Part shown: positions 6,358 to 6,496 of the stretch, piece after piece | Layout of the letters: each line of letters begins with the position of its first letter | Numbering within the stretch: position 1 is the first letter of the stretch | Assembly: GCA_036399695.1 (NCBI GenBank) | Contig: DASWMP010000121.1 | Span: 1 to 6,496, forward strand | Reading direction: 5' to 3' | Source of the DNA: DASVEE01 sp036399695 | Lineage (GTDB): Bacteria; Acidobacteriota; Thermoanaerobaculia; Gp7-AA8 | DNA length: 6,496 nucleotides | Translations under genes and position numbers: made by a program | Notes under the pieces: generated by a model | What the model was told of the DNA's origin: nothing | Seen by the model: only the letters and a program-made list of their open reading frames with translations | Database searches by the model: none

Positions 6358-6496
6358 AGTGTCGCGTCACGCTTAAAAACGTGGGTGCTTTGCGGCGGCG
6401 GCGGACTGTCTGCGGCGCCGCCGCTCCTCGACGATGCCACCGCATCGCCTGCGTCGCGGCGGCTTGCATCCAGCCCACCGGCGCTCGCAAATCACC
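6358..6496. other. non-coding tail with GC-rich hairpins, no supported gene
   Basis: I see no convincing gene here. A GCG-repeat stem pairs 6392-6403 with 6413-6424 (11 of 12 positions) around a 9-nt loop. A smaller CGATGC/GCATCG hairpin lies at 6432-6447. Next to these is an A-rich spot (CTTAAAAACG, about 6372-6381). The minus strand is open from the window edge to TAG at 6356-6358, but its predicted peptide is a low-complexity Arg/Ala run. The layout would fit the end of a dispersed or mobile element that continues to the right, but this cannot be shown from the window. Confidence 0.4.

Noticed and set aside
6356..6496. Minus-strand open frame entering from the right edge as a gene end
   Set aside because: Open for only 47 codons in very GC-rich DNA, with a low-complexity Arg/Ala product and hairpins through it; coding is not supported without the flanking sequence.

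Overview
The window is GC-rich bacterial DNA. It encodes exported enzymes that carry C-terminal TPR repeats, and short-period tandem repeats sit between the genes. That combination, with the sulfatase-TPR and hydrolase-TPR architectures, suggests Acidobacteriota (perhaps the Thermoanaerobaculia side) or a similar GC-rich soil or sediment lineage. This is inferred from style; no marker gene is present.

Layout. Positions 1-105 hold a degenerate AAACCAA heptanucleotide repeat and a pyrimidine-rich leader. Two tandem, same-strand, paralogous lipoproteins follow (106-2208 and about 2250-4328). Each has an alkaline-phosphatase-superfamily 'sulfatase' domain followed by about eight TPR units. The 41-nt gap between them contains a G-quadruplex-like purine tract that overlaps the Shine-Dalgarno of the second gene. 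The first 90 nt of the second gene are a 30-nt-arm inverted repeat of the heptamer AACGCAG, and this repeat encodes most of its signal peptide. A 9-nt-period palindrome (4338-4411) lies between the second gene and a converging small gene on the minus strand (4419-4715), which encodes a very acidic, glycine-rich protein of unknown function. Diverging from that gene is a secreted alpha/beta hydrolase with a PAF-acetylhydrolase-like catalytic triad and a C-terminal TPR pair (4835-6304). The last about 190 nt hold no supported gene but have a long imperfect palindrome and GC-rich hairpins.

How the parts fit. The two sulfatase-like lipoproteins probably form an operon and act outside the cytoplasm on sulfate or phosphate esters. 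Both have threonine where formylglycine sulfatases have Cys or Ser, so phosphodiesterase or phosphotransferase chemistry is at least as likely as sulfatase activity. The hydrolase is a separate transcription unit and a direct pathway link is not shown. The most unusual observation is the signal peptide that appears to have been recruited from a palindromic intergenic repeat.
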